A stretch of DNA of 64,000 nt, taken from Neobacillus kokaensis (GTDB lineage Bacteria > Bacillota > Bacilli > Bacillales > Cytobacillaceae). Below are positions 53,740 through 64,000 of this stretch, one piece after another. Made by a program: the position numbers and the translations under genes. The notes under the pieces were generated by a model. The model made no database searches. It was not told the DNA's origin and worked only from the letters and a program-made list of their open reading frames with translations. Position 1 is the stretch's first letter, and each line of letters begins with the position of its first letter. Location of the stretch: contig NZ_BNDS01000005.1 of the NCBI RefSeq assembly GCF_014656545.1, positions 173,894 to 237,893 on the forward strand. Reading direction: 5' to 3'.

Positions 53740-54606
53740 CAATGATTCGTGTTCTTGGCCGAGAATTTCTAAAATCCTCTCTAAATCATCCTGGGAGAAA
53801 AATTCAATCTCAATTTTTCCTTTATTTTTATTTTGTTTAATCGTAACCGAAGTGCCAAATCGTTCGCGGAGAGAATGCTCACGCTCAAGGATAAAGACAT
53901 CCTTTTTCTTCTCCGGCTGCTTTGTTTCACGTGGAACATTTTCGTTTAATTGCTGTATCCATTTTTCCAGCTGTCGGACATTCATAGATTCATTGATAAC
54001 CTTTTCTACCACCATTGGCAGAGTGGCCTTGTTCCTAAGTCCCAATAATGCCCTGCCATGTCCCATTGAGATTTTCCCATCCGAAATCAGCTCTTGAATT
54101 TTCGGCGGCAGGGATAATAAGCGGATATGGTTAGCTACATGAGGCCGGCTCTTTCCTAACCTTTTAGCAACCTCTTCCTGTGTTAAGTCAAGCTTGTCCA
54201 TTAAGGTTTGATAGGCTTGCCCTTCTTCAATCGGATTTAAATCCTCCCGCTGCAGGTTCTCTAGGACGGCTAATTCCATCATTTGCTGTTCCGTAAGCTC
54301 TCTCACTACGGCTGGAACAGTGGTAAGTTTTGCCTCCTTTGCTGCTCGATAGCGGCGTTCTCCGACTACAATCTCATAGCCTTTTATACTTTTTCTGACG
54401 ATTATTGGCTGGAGAATTCCATGTTCGATAATAGAGGCCTTTAATTCATCGATTGCCTCCTGTTGGAAGTATTTCCGCGGCTGATAAGGGTTTGGTCTTA
54501 GTTCTTTAATTTTAATCTCCTGTACCGTCTCTTCTTTCCCGGCCTCCATATTGGAAAAGATGGCGTCTAGACCTTTTCCTAAACCTTTTCCCAATCCTTT
54601 AGCCAT
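53737..54606 (-). CDS. parB: Chromosome-partitioning protein ParB (Spo0J)
   Basis: 289 residues. MAKGLGKGLGKGLDAIF start, ParB/Srx CTPase domain (about 28-118) with NPYQPRKYF and GERRYRAAK, then the HTH (about 130-190, TQEEVAKRLGKSRPHVANHIRLLSLP) that binds parS and a C-terminal dimer domain. It loads SMC near the origin. The gene contains a parS at 53933-53948 (encoding VPRET) as in B. subtilis. The start overlaps the parA stop. Confidence 0.98.
   Translation of the reverse strand: MAKGLGKGLGKGLDAIFSNMEAGKEETVQEIKIKELRPNPYQPRKYFQQEAIDELKASIIEHGILQPIIVRKSIKGYEIVVGERRYRAAKEAKLTTVPAVVRELTEQQMMELAVLENLQREDLNPIEEGQAYQTLMDKLDLTQEEVAKRLGKSRPHVANHIRLLSLPPKIQELISDGKISMGHGRALLGLRNKATLPMVVEKVINESMNVRQLEKWIQQLNENVPRETKQPEKKKDVFILEREHSLRERFGTSVTIKQNKNKGKIEIEFFSQDDLERILEILGQEHESL
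53933..53948. other. parS site inside parB
   Basis: TGTTTCACGTGGAACA, one base from the ideal palindrome and equal, on the other strand, to the parS inside B. subtilis spo0J. Confidence 0.9.
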
Positions 54607-55360
54607 TTGCGACCACTTCCTTTGCCAAATCTACATACACTTCCGCTCCGCGTGATTTTGCATCATACGTAATAATCGGTTCCCCATGGCTTGGTGCTTC
54701 ACTTAGACGTACATTCCGTGGAATAATCGTTTTATACACCTTATCTTGAAAATACTTTTTGACCTCTTCAATAACCTGAATCCCCAGATTGGTTCTCGCA
54801 TCTAGCATTGTTAACAAAACGCCTTCAATTTTTAAGTCCTTATTTAAATGCTTTTGCACCAATCTAACGGTGTTTAATAATTGACTTAATCCTTCTAAGG
54901 CGTAATACTCGCACTGTACTGGAATAATGACGGAATCTGATGCTGTTAAGGCATTAAGTGTCAACAGTCCTAGTGATGGCGGACAATCGATAATAATATA
55001 ATCAAATTGATCCTTTACTTCCTCAAGAGCCCGTTTTAAGCGGACTTCCCTTGAAATGGTCGGCACAAGCTCAATTTCCGCCCCAGCCAATTGAATTGTG
55101 GCCGGAATGGCGTACAAATTTTCTACCGCTGTTGGCAGGATGACTTCTTTTGCCTCTACATCATCTACCAAAACATCATATACACACTGTTCGACAACAG
55201 CCTTTTCAATACCAATCCCACTTGTTGCATTTCCTTGCGGATCTATATCTACTAATAATACTCGCTTGCCGATATATGCTAAACAGGCGCCTAGGTTGAC
55301 AGAGGTAGTTGTTTTACCAACTCCACCTTTTTGATTCGCGATTGAAAGGATTTTACCCAC
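54599..55360 (-). CDS. parA: Chromosome-partitioning ATPase ParA (Soj)
   Basis: 253 residues from the GTG at 55360 (AAAGGA about 11 nt upstream, product beginning MGKILSIANQKGG as in other Soj proteins; an ATG 12 nt earlier has no spaced ribosome site). The deviant Walker A KGGVGKTT, VDIDPQGNATSG and IIIDCPPSLGLLT (Walker B) are intact. With ParB it segregates origins and modulates DnaA. Confidence 0.97.
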   Translation of the reverse strand: MGKILSIANQKGGVGKTTTSVNLGACLAYIGKRVLLVDIDPQGNATSGIGIEKAVVEQCVYDVLVDDVEAKEVILPTAVENLYAIPATIQLAGAEIELVPTISREVRLKRALEEVKDQFDYIIIDCPPSLGLLTLNALTASDSVIIPVQCEYYALEGLSQLLNTVRLVQKHLNKDLKIEGVLLTMLDARTNLGIQVIEEVKKYFQDKVYKTIIPRNVRLSEAPSHGEPIITYDAKSRGAEVYVDLAKEVVANG

Positions 55361-55575
55361 TTTGTCACCCATCCTTTGCTTCTAAAAAAATATATTTCTC
55401 TTATTCTAGCAATTTGTAGTGATTTTCAAGAATATTCTGCCTTCATACGTAAAATTAAAATTCCATTTCTCTATTTTATCATGAAACATCCGGGTTGTTG
55501 AATTTTTTCAAAAAATATTCCAAATAGACGAGAGGAGATTATAGTTAGATTTGGCAATATATTGGGGAAATAAAT

Positions 55576-55610
55576 AAGAACCAAACAAAGTGGCTGCTTG
55601 GTTCTTCCAT
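55576..55610 (-). terminator. Terminator after noc
   Basis: On the minus strand AAGAACCAAGCAG and TTGTTTGGTTCTT pair imperfectly and are followed by ATTTATTT. Confidence 0.65.
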
Positions 55611-55621
55611 CTTCAAAACTA

Positions 55622-56485
55622 TTATTTTTTCTTTGGAATACGAATGGTAAATTGATAAAATTCGTCAAATTCCTCTTCCTCAGCATTAAGATTAATGCCG
55701 CTATCTGTCACCATTGATAACGATTGACGAATCGTATTTACGGCAATTCTCATATCTTTGCTGAATGCCTTACGCTTTGGTTTCGGTTTGGCTGTCTTTT
55801 CTTCCAACAGCTTGGCAATGCGGTCTTCCGTTTGTTTAACATTGAAGTTCTTCTCAATGATTTCCGCAAGCAATGCGACTTGTTTTTCCGGGTCTTTTAG
55901 CGGAATCAAAGCTCGAGCGTGGCGCTCTGTGATCACTTTATTTAATAAGGCATCTTGAACCGGCTGTGGTAATTTGAGAAGTCGAAGCTTGTTGGCAACA
56001 GTTGACTGCCCCTTTCCTAAGCGCTGCGCCAGCGCCTCCTGGGTTAAATTATGCAGTTCTAACAGTCGGCCATAGGCAATGGCTTCTTCAATCGGAGATA
56101 ACTCCTCCCGCTGCAGATTCTCAATCAACGCAACAGAAGCTGTTTCCGTATCGGTCATATCTTTTACGATGGCTGGTGCTTCGGTCCAACCAAGCTTTTT
56201 CATTGCTCTCCAGCGGCGTTCACCGGCAATAATTTCAAATTGATTTGCAGCAAATTCCCTCACGACGATTGGCTGGATAATTCCATGTATATGAATAGTT
56301 CGCGATAATTCATCAATTTTTTCTTCGTCGAAAACGGTTCGCGGCTGAAAACGGTTCGGAACAATTTGATCGATGGGTATTTTTTTGATTTCTTCATTTC
56401 TTTCAATATTCAGCTCTTGTTCCAGTTCAACCGTTTGTTCTCCTTTGTCACCGAGGCCAAAAAAGCGTGTAAACGAACTCTTCAT
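55622..56485 (-). CDS. noc: Nucleoid occlusion protein Noc
   Basis: 287 residues from the ATG at 56485 (AAAGGTGG upstream). N-terminal amphipathic stretch [12 protein letters not shown] (membrane-targeting in Noc), a ParB-like domain with [14 protein letters not shown] and GERRWRAMK, and the [27 protein letters not shown]. Paralogue of ParB that binds NBS sites and blocks FtsZ over the nucleoid. No NBS (ATTTCCCGGGAAAT) seen here. Confidence 0.97.
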   Translation of the reverse strand: MKSSFTRFFGLGDKGEQTVELEQELNIERNEEIKKIPIDQIVPNRFQPRTVFDEEKIDELSRTIHIHGIIQPIVVREFAANQFEIIAGERRWRAMKKLGWTEAPAIVKDMTDTETASVALIENLQREELSPIEEAIAYGRLLELHNLTQEALAQRLGKGQSTVANKLRLLKLPQPVQDALLNKVITERHARALIPLKDPEKQVALLAEIIEKNFNVKQTEDRIAKLLEEKTAKPKPKRKAFSKDMRIAVNTIRQSLSMVTDSGINLNAEEEEFDEFYQFTIRIPKKK

Positions 56486-56643
56486 CCCCAACACCACCTT
56501 TCGAAACTCCCTATTACTTATTCTCTATTTTAATTATTTCTTCCTGCCTAGGATAACATTTTTGCAAAAATTTTGTCATCACCCTAAAGCAGATTTCCGT
56601 TAACAATAATTAACATAACCTAACAAGAGTATTGCATTTCGCG

Positions 56644-57360
56644 CTACTCAATTGGTGTCTTTCCCGGGGTCCCTGGCTTTCTCGGGTATTTTTTTGGTGT
56701 TTGTTTTTCCTTTTTAATAATTAAAATGTTCCGTTCAGATTCTTCTATTGGCAATATAAAGGTGGACATGCTTTCAACCTTGCCGCCAAGAGTAGCGATA
56801 GCTTTTTTGCCTGCAGTTAATTCCTCTTCAGCATTGGCTGCTTTTAATGCAAGAAAATGCCCTCCGACTTTTACAAGCGGTAAACATAGTTCGCTTAAAA
56901 CAGACATTCTCGCTACAGCTCGTGCTGTGACAACATCAAAACTTTCCCGGTATTTTGGATTAACACCGAATGTTTCAGCACGGTCATGAACAAATTGAAC
57001 CTTTTCTAGTCCTAACACATTGGCCAAATGGTTTAAAAACGAAATTCGCTTATTTAAGGAATCGACAATGGTTACCTCGATTTCAGGAAAGACAATTTTT
57101 AACGGAATACTTGGGAAACCAGCACCAGCCCCGACATCAGCGAGACGTAAGGGCTTGGTAAAATCAAAATAAAACCCAGCGGTGATGGAATCATAAAAGT
57201 GTTTTAAATACACATCTTCTTTATCCGTAATTGCTGTCAAATTCATTTTTTCATTCCACTCAACAAGTGTTTCATAATACTTTTCAAACTGATTGAGCTG
57301 TTTTTCCGTCAGACTTAATCCTTTTTCCTTTAGACTTGCGATAAATTGATCAATATTCAT
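56644..57360 (-). CDS. rsmG: 16S rRNA (guanine527-N7)-methyltransferase RsmG
   Basis: 238 residues. SAM-binding motif [17 protein letters not shown] (about residues 74-90), [15 protein letters not shown], and a basic tail. It methylates G527 in the 530 loop of 16S rRNA; loss gives low-level streptomycin resistance. 20 nt after mnmG. Confidence 0.98.
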   Translation of the reverse strand: MNIDQFIASLKEKGLSLTEKQLNQFEKYYETLVEWNEKMNLTAITDKEDVYLKHFYDSITAGFYFDFTKPLRLADVGAGAGFPSIPLKIVFPEIEVTIVDSLNKRISFLNHLANVLGLEKVQFVHDRAETFGVNPKYRESFDVVTARAVARMSVLSELCLPLVKVGGHFLALKAANAEEELTAGKKAIATLGGKVESMSTFILPIEESERNILIIKKEKQTPKKYPRKPGTPGKTPIE

Positions 57361-57380
57361 CTGCTAACTTCCTCACTCAC

Positions 57381-59276
57381 TTATTCATTGGCTATTCTGG
57401 CAATCCGCCCATGTTCCAAGTAGACAAGCAGGATGGAGATGTCAGCAGGGTTTACCCCGGAAATTCTCGATGCCTGTGCCAGCGATAACGGTCGTATCTT
57501 CTTCAGCTTTTGTTTCGCTTCCGTCGCAAGCCCCGAAATGGCATCATAATCAATGTTTTCCGGAATTTTTTTATCTTCCATCTTTTTCAATCGTTCAACC
57601 TGCTGCAAGGATTTTTCAATATAGCCCTCATACTTAATTTGGATTTCTACTTGCTCTTTTAAATCAGCATCTAAAGAAATTTCCGGTGTTGTTAGAGTTT
57701 CTAGCATTTCATACGTCATTTCTGGACGCTTTAACAGGTCAGAAGCTCGAATTCCATCCTTTAACTCGCTCCCGCCGATGCTTCGAATCAGCTCTTGAAC
57801 ATTTTTATCAGATGGCTTTAAGATCGTTGACCGTAATCTTTCCTTTTCAGCTTCAATCTTTTCCTTTTTCGCTAAAAAAGCTTGATAGCGTTCTTCGCGG
57901 ATTAAACCTATTTTATGGCCCATTTCTGTTAAGCGTAAATCGCAATTATCATGTCTTAACAAAAGGCGGTACTCCGCTCGAGACGTAAGCAGGCGGTAAG
58001 GTTCATTTGTTCCCTTTGTAATTAAATCATCAATTAAAACACCGATATACGCATCAGAACGGCTTAATACAAGCTCTTCACGCCCTTGGACATTAAGTCC
58101 TGCATTAATGCCGGCCATGATTCCTTGAGCGGCTGCTTCTTCATATCCCGAAGTTCCGTTTATCTGACCAGCAGTATAGAGGTTTTTTACCACCTTTGTT
58201 TCTAATGTCGGCCAAAGCTGTGTCGGTACAATCGCATCATATTCAATAGCATAGCCCGGCCTCATCATTTCCGCTTGCTCTAAGCCAGGCACTGTTTTGA
58301 TCAGCTTGTGCTGAACATCTTCAGGAAGACTTGTAGAAAGACCTTGAACATAGACTTCTTTCGTATTTCGACCTTCAGGTTCAAGGAAAATCTGATGGCG
58401 CGGCTTATCATTGAAGCGGACGACCTTGTCTTCAATTGAAGGACAGTAACGCGGACCTGTTCCTTTAATCATCCCTGAATACATCGGCGACCGGTGAAGG
58501 TTCTGGTCAATTAATTGATGCGTGTATTCGTTTGTATAGGTTAGCCAGCATGGGAGCTGATCGGTAATATATTTCGTTGTTTCATATGAAAATGCCCTTG
58601 GCTCTTCGTCGCCAGGCTGTATTTCTGTTTTGCTGTAATCAATCGTATTGCCGTTAACCCTTGGCGGTGTACCAGTCTTAAAGCGAACAAGCTCAAAGCC
58701 AAGCTGTTCCAAGTGTTCAGACAGCTTAATCGATGGCTGTTGATTGTTAGGACCGCTTGAATATTTTAATTCACCGATAATAATTTCCCCGCGCAGGAAC
58801 GTACCTGTTGTTATAATAACTGTTTTCGAGCGATAAATAGCTCCGGTTTTTGTGATGACCCCTTTACAAACGCCATCCTCAACAATTAGTTGTTCTACCA
58901 TCCCCTGGATTAACGTAAGGTTGGGCTGTTCTTCAAGTGTCTTTTTCATTTCATGCTGGTAGGCAAATTTATCTGCTTGCGCGCGTAAGGCGCGCACTGC
59001 GGGGCCCTTACCTGTATTGAGCATCCGCATTTGAATATATGTTTTATCAATATTTTTAGCCATTTCTCCGCCGAGGGCGTCAATTTCCCGGACAACAATC
59101 CCCTTTGCTGGACCGCCTACAGAAGGGTTACATGGCATAAAGGCCACCATATCGAGATTTATCGTAATCAATAGAGTTTTGGCGCCCATTCTTGCCGGCG
59201 CTAGGCCCGCCTCACAGCCGGCATGTCCGGCCCCGACAACGATGACGTCATAACTACCTGCTTCAAATTGCTGCAT
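57381..59276 (-). CDS. mnmG: tRNA uridine-34 carboxymethylaminomethyl modification enzyme MnmG (GidA)
   Basis: 631 residues from the ATG at 59276 (AAGGAGGAAC upstream; the frame is open 39 codons further). FAD motif [47 protein letters not shown], and the C-terminal helical domain ending at [18 protein letters not shown]. Acts with MnmE to put the cmnm5 group on U34 of tRNAs. Confidence 0.98.
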   Translation of the reverse strand: MQQFEAGSYDVIVVGAGHAGCEAGLAPARMGAKTLLITINLDMVAFMPCNPSVGGPAKGIVVREIDALGGEMAKNIDKTYIQMRMLNTGKGPAVRALRAQADKFAYQHEMKKTLEEQPNLTLIQGMVEQLIVEDGVCKGVITKTGAIYRSKTVIITTGTFLRGEIIIGELKYSSGPNNQQPSIKLSEHLEQLGFELVRFKTGTPPRVNGNTIDYSKTEIQPGDEEPRAFSYETTKYITDQLPCWLTYTNEYTHQLIDQNLHRSPMYSGMIKGTGPRYCPSIEDKVVRFNDKPRHQIFLEPEGRNTKEVYVQGLSTSLPEDVQHKLIKTVPGLEQAEMMRPGYAIEYDAIVPTQLWPTLETKVVKNLYTAGQINGTSGYEEAAAQGIMAGINAGLNVQGREELVLSRSDAYIGVLIDDLITKGTNEPYRLLTSRAEYRLLLRHDNCDLRLTEMGHKIGLIREERYQAFLAKKEKIEAEKERLRSTILKPSDKNVQELIRSIGGSELKDGIRASDLLKRPEMTYEMLETLTTPEISLDADLKEQVEIQIKYEGYIEKSLQQVERLKKMEDKKIPENIDYDAISGLATEAKQKLKKIRPLSLAQASRISGVNPADISILLVYLEHGRIARIANE

Positions 59277-59415
59277 TATGTTTTGTTCCTCCTTTTCCGC
59301 ATGCCGCGGAAAAAATGCCTTACGTATATATTGTTCAACCTTAAGTTTTGTGGTTCTTAGCTCCGTTGACCGCAGCGGCCGATTTTCCCGCATTTCGGAT
59401 AGGAAATACTATTTG

Positions 59416-60801
59416 TTATTTCCCTAAGCAGAATTGTGAGAATAACTGGTCAATCAAGCTTTCATGGACACTGTCCCCGATGATTTCCCCTAGCAGCTCC
59501 CAGGTTCTCGTTAAATCAATTTGAACGATGTCAATCGGTGTTCCCATTTCCACGCCGCCAATAGCCTCTTCGATTGCCCTAAAGCTTTGATTTAGAAGGG
59601 CAATATGACGGCTATTCGATACATAGGTGGCATCCTTCGCTTCAATAGATCCTGCAAAGAATAAAGAAGCAATTGCTTCCTCCAATTCATCTACACCGTG
59701 GTCTTCTAACAACGAGGTTGTTACAATTTGATGATCCTTCGCTAGCTCATGGACCCTATCAAGGTCAATCTGCTGCGGCAGATCTGTTTTATTGACAATA
59801 ACGATAGTATCCATTCCTTTTACAGCCTCGAATAGATTTTCATCCTCTTTTGTTAGCTTGTCCGAGTAATTCAACACAAGCAAAATTAAATCAGCTTCTT
59901 TTAAAACCTGGCGGGAACGTTCGACACCAATTCGTTCCACAATGTCCTCTGTTTCCCGGATCCCAGCAGTATCTAATAATCTTAACGGTACACCGCGAAC
60001 ATTCACATACTCCTCAATAACATCCCTTGTTGTTCCCGGGATATCAGTTACAATCGCCTTATTTTCTTGAACAAGGCTGTTTAACAATGAGGACTTACCA
60101 ACATTTGGCCTGCCGACAATAACAGTAGACAACCCTTCACGAAGAATTTTCCCCTGCTGCGATGTCTGCAAAAGTTTATTGATTTCGTTCCGAACATACT
60201 TCGCTTTGGGCAGCAGCATTGTATGGGTCATTTCTTCTACGTCATCATACTCCGGATAGTCGATGTTAACCTCAATATGAGCCAAGATTTCTAATATTTC
60301 CTGACGCAGGCGGCGGATCAGCCGGGACAGCCTTCCTTCCATTTGCCCTAATGCGACATTCATTGCCCGATCGGTTTTTGCACGAATTAAATCAATCACC
60401 GCTTCTGCCTGCGATAAATCAATCCGTCCATTTAAAAAAGCACGTTTTGTAAACTCTCCTGGTTCTGCGAGACGTGCCCCATAATTTAACACAAGCTGCA
60501 AAACTCGATTAACCGAAACAAGTCCTCCGTGGCAATTGATTTCTACTACATCCTCTTTAGTAAAGGTTTTTGGCCCCTTCATAACAGACACCATAACCTC
60601 TTCCACCACTTGGCCGCTGCTCGGGTCTTTCAAATGCCCATAATGAATCCTATGACTGCCTTGTTCTGCAAGCGTTTTGCCATTTGCTCCCTTAAATAGC
60701 TTATCAGCTATCGGGATTGCTTCTTCCCCGCTCAAGCGAACAATCGCAATGGCGCCCTCCCCCATAGGCGTCGAAATCGCCGCAATTGTATCAAAATCCA
60801 T
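59416..60801 (-). CDS. mnmE: tRNA modification GTPase MnmE (TrmE)
   Basis: 461 residues. N-terminal THF-binding domain ([22 protein letters not shown]), helical domain with an inserted G domain: G1 [13 protein letters not shown]3 [14 protein letters not shown]. It ends in CLGK, the catalytic cysteine tail. Partner of MnmG. DnaA boxes lie just upstream, as in B. subtilis. Confidence 0.98.
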   Translation of the reverse strand: MDFDTIAAISTPMGEGAIAIVRLSGEEAIPIADKLFKGANGKTLAEQGSHRIHYGHLKDPSSGQVVEEVMVSVMKGPKTFTKEDVVEINCHGGLVSVNRVLQLVLNYGARLAEPGEFTKRAFLNGRIDLSQAEAVIDLIRAKTDRAMNVALGQMEGRLSRLIRRLRQEILEILAHIEVNIDYPEYDDVEEMTHTMLLPKAKYVRNEINKLLQTSQQGKILREGLSTVIVGRPNVGKSSLLNSLVQENKAIVTDIPGTTRDVIEEYVNVRGVPLRLLDTAGIRETEDIVERIGVERSRQVLKEADLILLVLNYSDKLTKEDENLFEAVKGMDTIVIVNKTDLPQQIDLDRVHELAKDHQIVTTSLLEDHGVDELEEAIASLFFAGSIEAKDATYVSNSRHIALLNQSFRAIEEAIGGVEMGTPIDIVQIDLTRTWELLGEIIGDSVHESLIDQLFSQFCLGK

Positions 60802-60910
60802 TTCTATTCACCTCACCACTATCAAAAATTTCATATTTAAATGGATCTTTTTTTCTCCAAAAGGTTAGATTATCACAAAAAAGCCAGTTTTTTAAGTAAC
60901 CAGCTGCGTC

Positions 60911-61000
60911 TTATCCACAATCCAAAAGAGTCTTGTATTATTTTAACTTATCCACATGTGAATAACAATAAAACAAAATCAACGAAAGAAGTTATTCACA
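60911..61000. other. DnaA-box cluster upstream of mnmE
   Basis: Perfect TTATCCACA at 60911-60919 and 60948-60956, plus one-mismatch boxes at 60957-60965 (opposite strand, forming TTATCCACATGTGAATAA) and 60992-61000. B. subtilis has a DnaA-box cluster at trmE-jag. Confidence 0.75.
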
Positions 61001-61004
61001 TAAG

Positions 61005-61225
61005 AAAAGCGCAAGCTCCCTGGCCAGCGGCGTATGGCCTCCTCGAAAAAAGCTAATGATTATTCTCCTTCATGCGATGCCTATGCTCCCGAAGCTTTCC
61101 TTGTTGGGCACTCCAACTGAGATAAAGGAAACACGAAGAGCCGGAGGCGCATTCGTGCTTGACTTATCGTAGGACGGAGAGCGAATGACACTAGCCGCTA
61201 GGGTGCTGGAGCTAGACAATTCTCA
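61005..61225. repeat. Dispersed Bacillaceae intergenic repeat between mnmE and jag
   Basis: About 220 bp, richer in GC than its surroundings. It ends, read on the minus strand, in CTAGCTCCAGCACCCTAGC, GGCTAG, a word common in Bacillus intergenic regions. Related to 36386-36476. No gene seen. Confidence 0.55.
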
Positions 61226-61261
61226 AAGTCAAATTTTTATACTTCTTTCTCTAAAAATGGC

Positions 61262-61296
61262 CATAAAAAAACACCCTTCCATATTGGAAGGATGTC
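61262..61296 (-). terminator. Terminator after jag
   Basis: On the minus strand ACATCCTTCC and GGAAGGGTGT pair (one G-U) around AATAT and are followed by seven T. Confidence 0.85.
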
Positions 61297-61311
61297 TTAT
61301 CCTGAATCAAA

Positions 61312-61935
61312 TTATTTTCTTACCGGTGAAATGACGACAAATCGATGCGGCTCTGTTCCATCGGAACTTGTCTTTACGCGTCTATTTTCAGCCAATGCCG
61401 TATGAATGGCTTTTCTTTCATAGGAAGGCATCGGTTCTAATGAAACCTCTTTACCTGTATTAACGGCCTTTTGCGCCAGCCGCTGAGCCAGCTGAATTAA
61501 CGTTTCATTTCTACGATTGCGGTAATCTTCAGCATCTAAAATGACAGTTAAATAACTTTGTGAAAAACGGTTAATCACCAGCTGCGTTAAATATTGCAGC
61601 GAATTAAGGGTTTGTCCTCGCTTTCCGATCAACAAAGCAATTTTTTCACCCGATAAGGTAAAACAAACTTGTTTCCCCTCCTGCTTTACTTCAATCTCTG
61701 CAGGAGAACCCATTTGTTCGCTCACTTGCTTTAGGAATTTCTTTGCTTCATCAATAGGATTAATGATTACAGTAACCTTTACAACCGCTGGGCGTGACCC
61801 AAAGATGCCAAAAATCCCTTTTTTACCTTCGTCAATAATATCTATATTGGTTTGATCTTTCGATGTGCTTAATTGCGCTAAAGCTGACTCTACTGCTTCT
61901 TCGACGGTTTGTCCTGTAGCAGTTACCTGTTTCAC
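61312..61935 (-). CDS. jag: Jag/KhpB RNA-binding protein (SpoIIIJ-associated)
   Basis: 207 residues. Jag-N domain ([22 protein letters not shown]), a linker, KH domain with [19 protein letters not shown] (GxxG), and R3H domain ([28 protein letters not shown]). RNA binding. Overlaps the yidC stop by 4 nt (ATGA). Confidence 0.97.
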   Translation of the reverse strand: MKQVTATGQTVEEAVESALAQLSTSKDQTNIDIIDEGKKGIFGIFGSRPAVVKVTVIINPIDEAKKFLKQVSEQMGSPAEIEVKQEGKQVCFTLSGEKIALLIGKRGQTLNSLQYLTQLVINRFSQSYLTVILDAEDYRNRRNETLIQLAQRLAQKAVNTGKEVSLEPMPSYERKAIHTALAENRRVKTSSDGTEPHRFVVISPVRK

Positions 61936-62726
61936 TTTTTAGTTCCTCCCGCTTTACCGGCTGCTTGCATCTTTAAATCCGGTCCTTTAATAAAATAGGT
62001 TTGGACAATCATAAAGATATTTCCGACTACCCAGTAGAGGGAAAGTGCTGATGGAAAGCTGATTGCAAAAACAACAATCATAATCGGCATCATCCAAACC
62101 ATCATCGCCATTTGCGGATTTTGGTTTTCTGTGCCGGCCATCATCATTTTTTGCTGGATAAATGTCGTGATTCCTGCAACAATCGGTAAAATATAAAATG
62201 GATCTTTTTCACCAAGGTCGAACCATAGGAAGTTCCCTTCCGCTATTTCCCTTGTACGTGAAATGGCATGGTAAAAACCAATTAAAATCGGCATTTGAAC
62301 GATTAACGGGAAACAGCCGGCCATTGGATTAACACCATGCTTCTGGAATAAGGCCATTGTTTCCTGCTGCAGCTTTTGCTGTGTCTTTTGATCTTTGGAA
62401 CTGTACTTCTCGCGGAGCGCTTTCATTTCTGGCTGCAAAGCCTGCATCGCTTTTGAACTTTTCGTCTGTTTAATCATCAGCGGTAAAATAACCAACCTGA
62501 TTAAAATGGTAACAACAATAATTGAAAGACCATAGCTGCCGCCTAGCAAATAGGCAGCTTCCTTAATCAGCCATGACAACGGATAGACAATATATTCATT
62601 CCAAAAGCCTGTACTTTCTTCTGTGATTGGCTTATTGAATTCACTGCATCCAGTCAAAAGCAGGAAGATCGAAAGTACACCAAATATAAGTAATATTCGT
62701 TTTCTCAACCAGTTTTTCCTCCTCAA
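61932..62726 (-). CDS. yidC: Membrane protein insertase YidC1 (SpoIIIJ)
   Basis: 264 residues. Lipobox LLTGC, five membrane segments, a conserved Arg in [19 protein letters not shown] helix 1 (about residue 74) and [13 protein letters not shown] motif. Inserts membrane proteins and is needed for sigma-G activation in forespores in B. subtilis. Confidence 0.97.
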   Translation of the reverse strand: MRRKNWLRKRILLIFGVLSIFLLLTGCSEFNKPITEESTGFWNEYIVYPLSWLIKEAAYLLGGSYGLSIIVVTILIRLVILPLMIKQTKSSKAMQALQPEMKALREKYSSKDQKTQQKLQQETMALFQKHGVNPMAGCFPLIVQMPILIGFYHAISRTREIAEGNFLWFDLGEKDPFYILPIVAGITTFIQQKMMMAGTENQNPQMAMMVWMMPIMIVVFAISFPSALSLYWVVGNIFMIVQTYFIKGPDLKMQAAGKAGGTKK

Positions 62727-62841
62727 AGATAAAATGAAAATATATAAAAAAGTTTCTTATGTATTTACTCTGCCTTTTTAAGTAATTCCAAAGGTAATTT
62801 TACCATTTTTCTATAAAAATTTCTTTATTGAAAGCAATTGT

Positions 62842-63198
62842 TTATTGATTTTTTCCATTTTTCTTTAATACCTTACCGACTTTAAGTACATGTGTCAGGC
62901 TGCCTTTTACCGCAGGGAAATCCATTTCAGCCGCTGGTTTCCTGGCGATAATGACATAATCATTTCCAGGTACTAACTGATCTTTCAGTTCTAAAATGGA
63001 CTGTCTAATATACCTTTTCACTCTATTTCTAGTTACAGCATTACCAATTTTTTTACTAACAGACAAACCAATACGGAAATAATCCTGATCCTCTTTTGAC
63101 AGCGAATAAACGACAAATTGTCGATTTGCAAAAGACTTGCCTTTTTGAAAAACCGTTTGAAAGTCTTTATTTTTTTTTATGCGTAATTCTTTTTTCAT
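62842..63198 (-). CDS. rnpA: Ribonuclease P protein component
   Basis: 118 residues from the ATG at 63198 (GAAGGTG 8 nt upstream). [24 protein letters not shown] and the RNR motif [18 protein letters not shown] are characteristic. Pairs with RNase P RNA for tRNA 5' processing. 90 nt after rpmH. Confidence 0.98.
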   Translation of the reverse strand: MKKELRIKKNKDFQTVFQKGKSFANRQFVVYSLSKEDQDYFRIGLSVSKKIGNAVTRNRVKRYIRQSILELKDQLVPGNDYVIIARKPAAEMDFPAVKGSLTHVLKVGKVLKKNGKNQ

Positions 63199-63259
63199 CA
63201 AACAGCACCTTCAATCAAAATAGACTTTCGCTCATCCCAAAAAATTATAATTAATTAGA

Positions 63260-63290
63260 AAAAAGACCACTGAGACGTTTCAGTGGTCTA
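63260..63290 (-). terminator. Hairpin at the rpmH stop
   Basis: On the minus strand AGACCACTGA and TCAGTGGTCT pair around AACGTC and are followed by TTTTT. The stop codon TAG is part of the stem. It may reduce reading into rnpA and so set the ratio of L34 to RnpA. Confidence 0.75.
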
Positions 63291-63422
63291 AGCTGATAAT
63301 ACTTTTCTACCTTTACGACGACGACGAGCTAGAACCTTACGTCCGTTGCTTGAGCTCATACGACTGCGGAAACCGTGAACTTTGCTATGTTTACGTTTAC
63401 TTGGTTGATAAGTTCTTTTCAT
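63288..63422 (-). CDS. rpmH: Ribosomal protein L34
   Basis: 44 residues: [20 protein letters not shown] and [21 protein letters not shown], the full-length canonical L34 sequence. AGGGGGTGTC lies upstream of the ATG at 63422. First gene read leftward from the origin. Confidence 0.99.
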   Translation of the reverse strand: MKRTYQPSKRKHSKVHGFRSRMSSSNGRKVLARRRRKGRKVLSA

Positions 63423-63607
63423 ATATGACACCCCCTAAAAGGAAAAGTCCTAGAATTCAAATTCAGACGACAGTCTTACTTATTATAAAGATGTCCCACA
63501 TAAATTGTCAACTGCTCTCCAAACATTGTTTCAAATTTCCAATTCAATGTTTTGCATTAAATAAAAAAAAAGAATACAACCTAACCAGCATAATCATTTT
63601 TTAATAA

Positions 63608-63625
63608 GCGTTCTCTAGAGAACGC
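63608..63625. promoter_or_regulatory. 18-bp perfect palindrome upstream of rpmH
   Basis: GCGTTCTCTAGAGAACGC without spacer, about 185 nt before rpmH and next to the first DnaA box. No T run, so it looks like a dimer operator. Factor unknown. Confidence 0.5.
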
Positions 63626-63637
63626 CCCACCATCAAC

Positions 63638-64000
63638 TGTGGATAATAAATCGACATTTTTTTTGCTATCCACACAAGATGTTGACAGGTTTTTCACAAA
63701 ATATCTATCTGTGGACAATTCCCATGCACATCATGTTGCTCTTGTGGATAAGTTTAGAAAAACCATTGCACTGCTAGCTATTATTTGATATTATAACTAT
63801 GTTTTCACTCTGAATAACTTCTAACAAAAAATAAATTATCCACAAATTGTGGATAACATGTGGACATGTTATCCTAAGGCTCTGTAAAAACTTGTCCACA
63901 GCAAGTGGATATTGTCGAAATACTGCATTTTATCCTTATTATATATGTTTTCCACAATCACATTTCATATAATGATAAATTTATAGTTCTGCTTTTTATA
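63638..64000. other. oriC-proximal DnaA-box region (left part of the origin)
   Basis: Perfect boxes at 63638-63646 (-), 63743-63751 (-), 63836-63844 (+) and 63848-63856 (-); one-mismatch boxes at 63666-63674, 63710-63718 (-), 63892-63900 and 63948-63956. AT-rich, no gene. By synteny with B. subtilis this is the box cluster between rpmH and dnaA; dnaA should start soon after the window edge. Confidence 0.85.

Noticed and set aside
60035..60050. Noc-binding site candidate around TTCCCGGGA
   Set aside because: Only the inner 9 bases match ATTTCCCGGGAAAT; outer bases differ.
61005..61225. Structured RNA gene between mnmE and jag
   Set aside because: Resembles the dispersed repeat at 36386-36476 and other Bacillus intergenic repeats; no promoter and no match to a known RNA.

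Overview
The window is a Bacillaceae chromosome segment that ends at the left edge of the replication origin. The dense, mostly minus-strand block from about 24 kb to the end keeps the classic Bacillus order, read away from the origin: rpmH-rnpA-yidC(spoIIIJ)-jag-mnmE-mnmG-rsmG-noc-parA(soj)-parB(spo0J), then ychF-rpsF-ssb-rpsR, yybS-gdpP-rplI-dnaC, purA, a tRNA cluster, walR-walK-walH-walI-walJ-htrC and rlmH. dnaA should lie just beyond base 64000. Base composition, repeat families and gene content resemble Neobacillus or Bacillus, but the genus is only an inference.

The first 24 kb is accessory and mostly plus strand. It holds a partial MerR regulator divergent from an HrtBA-like (hemin-exporter-type) ABC pair, a staygreen-type protein, an FAD oxidoreductase, a very large secreted GH84 hexosaminidase with a cre site and a leader terminator, an NCS1 permease, an extracytoplasmic methionine-sulfoxide repair operon (CcdA, TlpA-like thioredoxin, MsrAB lipoprotein), a YesN/YesM-type two-component pair, a DrrAB-type ABC exporter, a selenium-type cluster, an MDR oxidoreductase and rluF.

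The most unusual feature is at 21071-21316. A full-length yedF (TusA/SirA-like) gene follows yedE and carries an in-frame TGA exactly at the conserved redox cysteine of the family motif. A compact hairpin with a bulged U and a G in its apical loop starts 13 nt downstream. I interpret this as a probable selenocysteine codon and SECIS; standard ORF calling hides the gene. A DsrE-like protein resembling the C-terminal half of clostridial YedF follows at 21522.

Regulatory and chromosome-maintenance sites are plentiful. There are perfect WalR boxes upstream of walR and of a LysM-G5-M23 endopeptidase gene, a PurR-type inverted repeat upstream of purA, and parS sites in walK and parB. DnaA-box clusters occur near rlmH, upstream of mnmE and in the oriC-proximal end. 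A tandem array of about 52-bp units, a paired palindromic repeat and other dispersed repeats fill several intergenic gaps. modAB and a molybdopterin oxidoreductase (yyaE-like) lie inside the otherwise conserved block.
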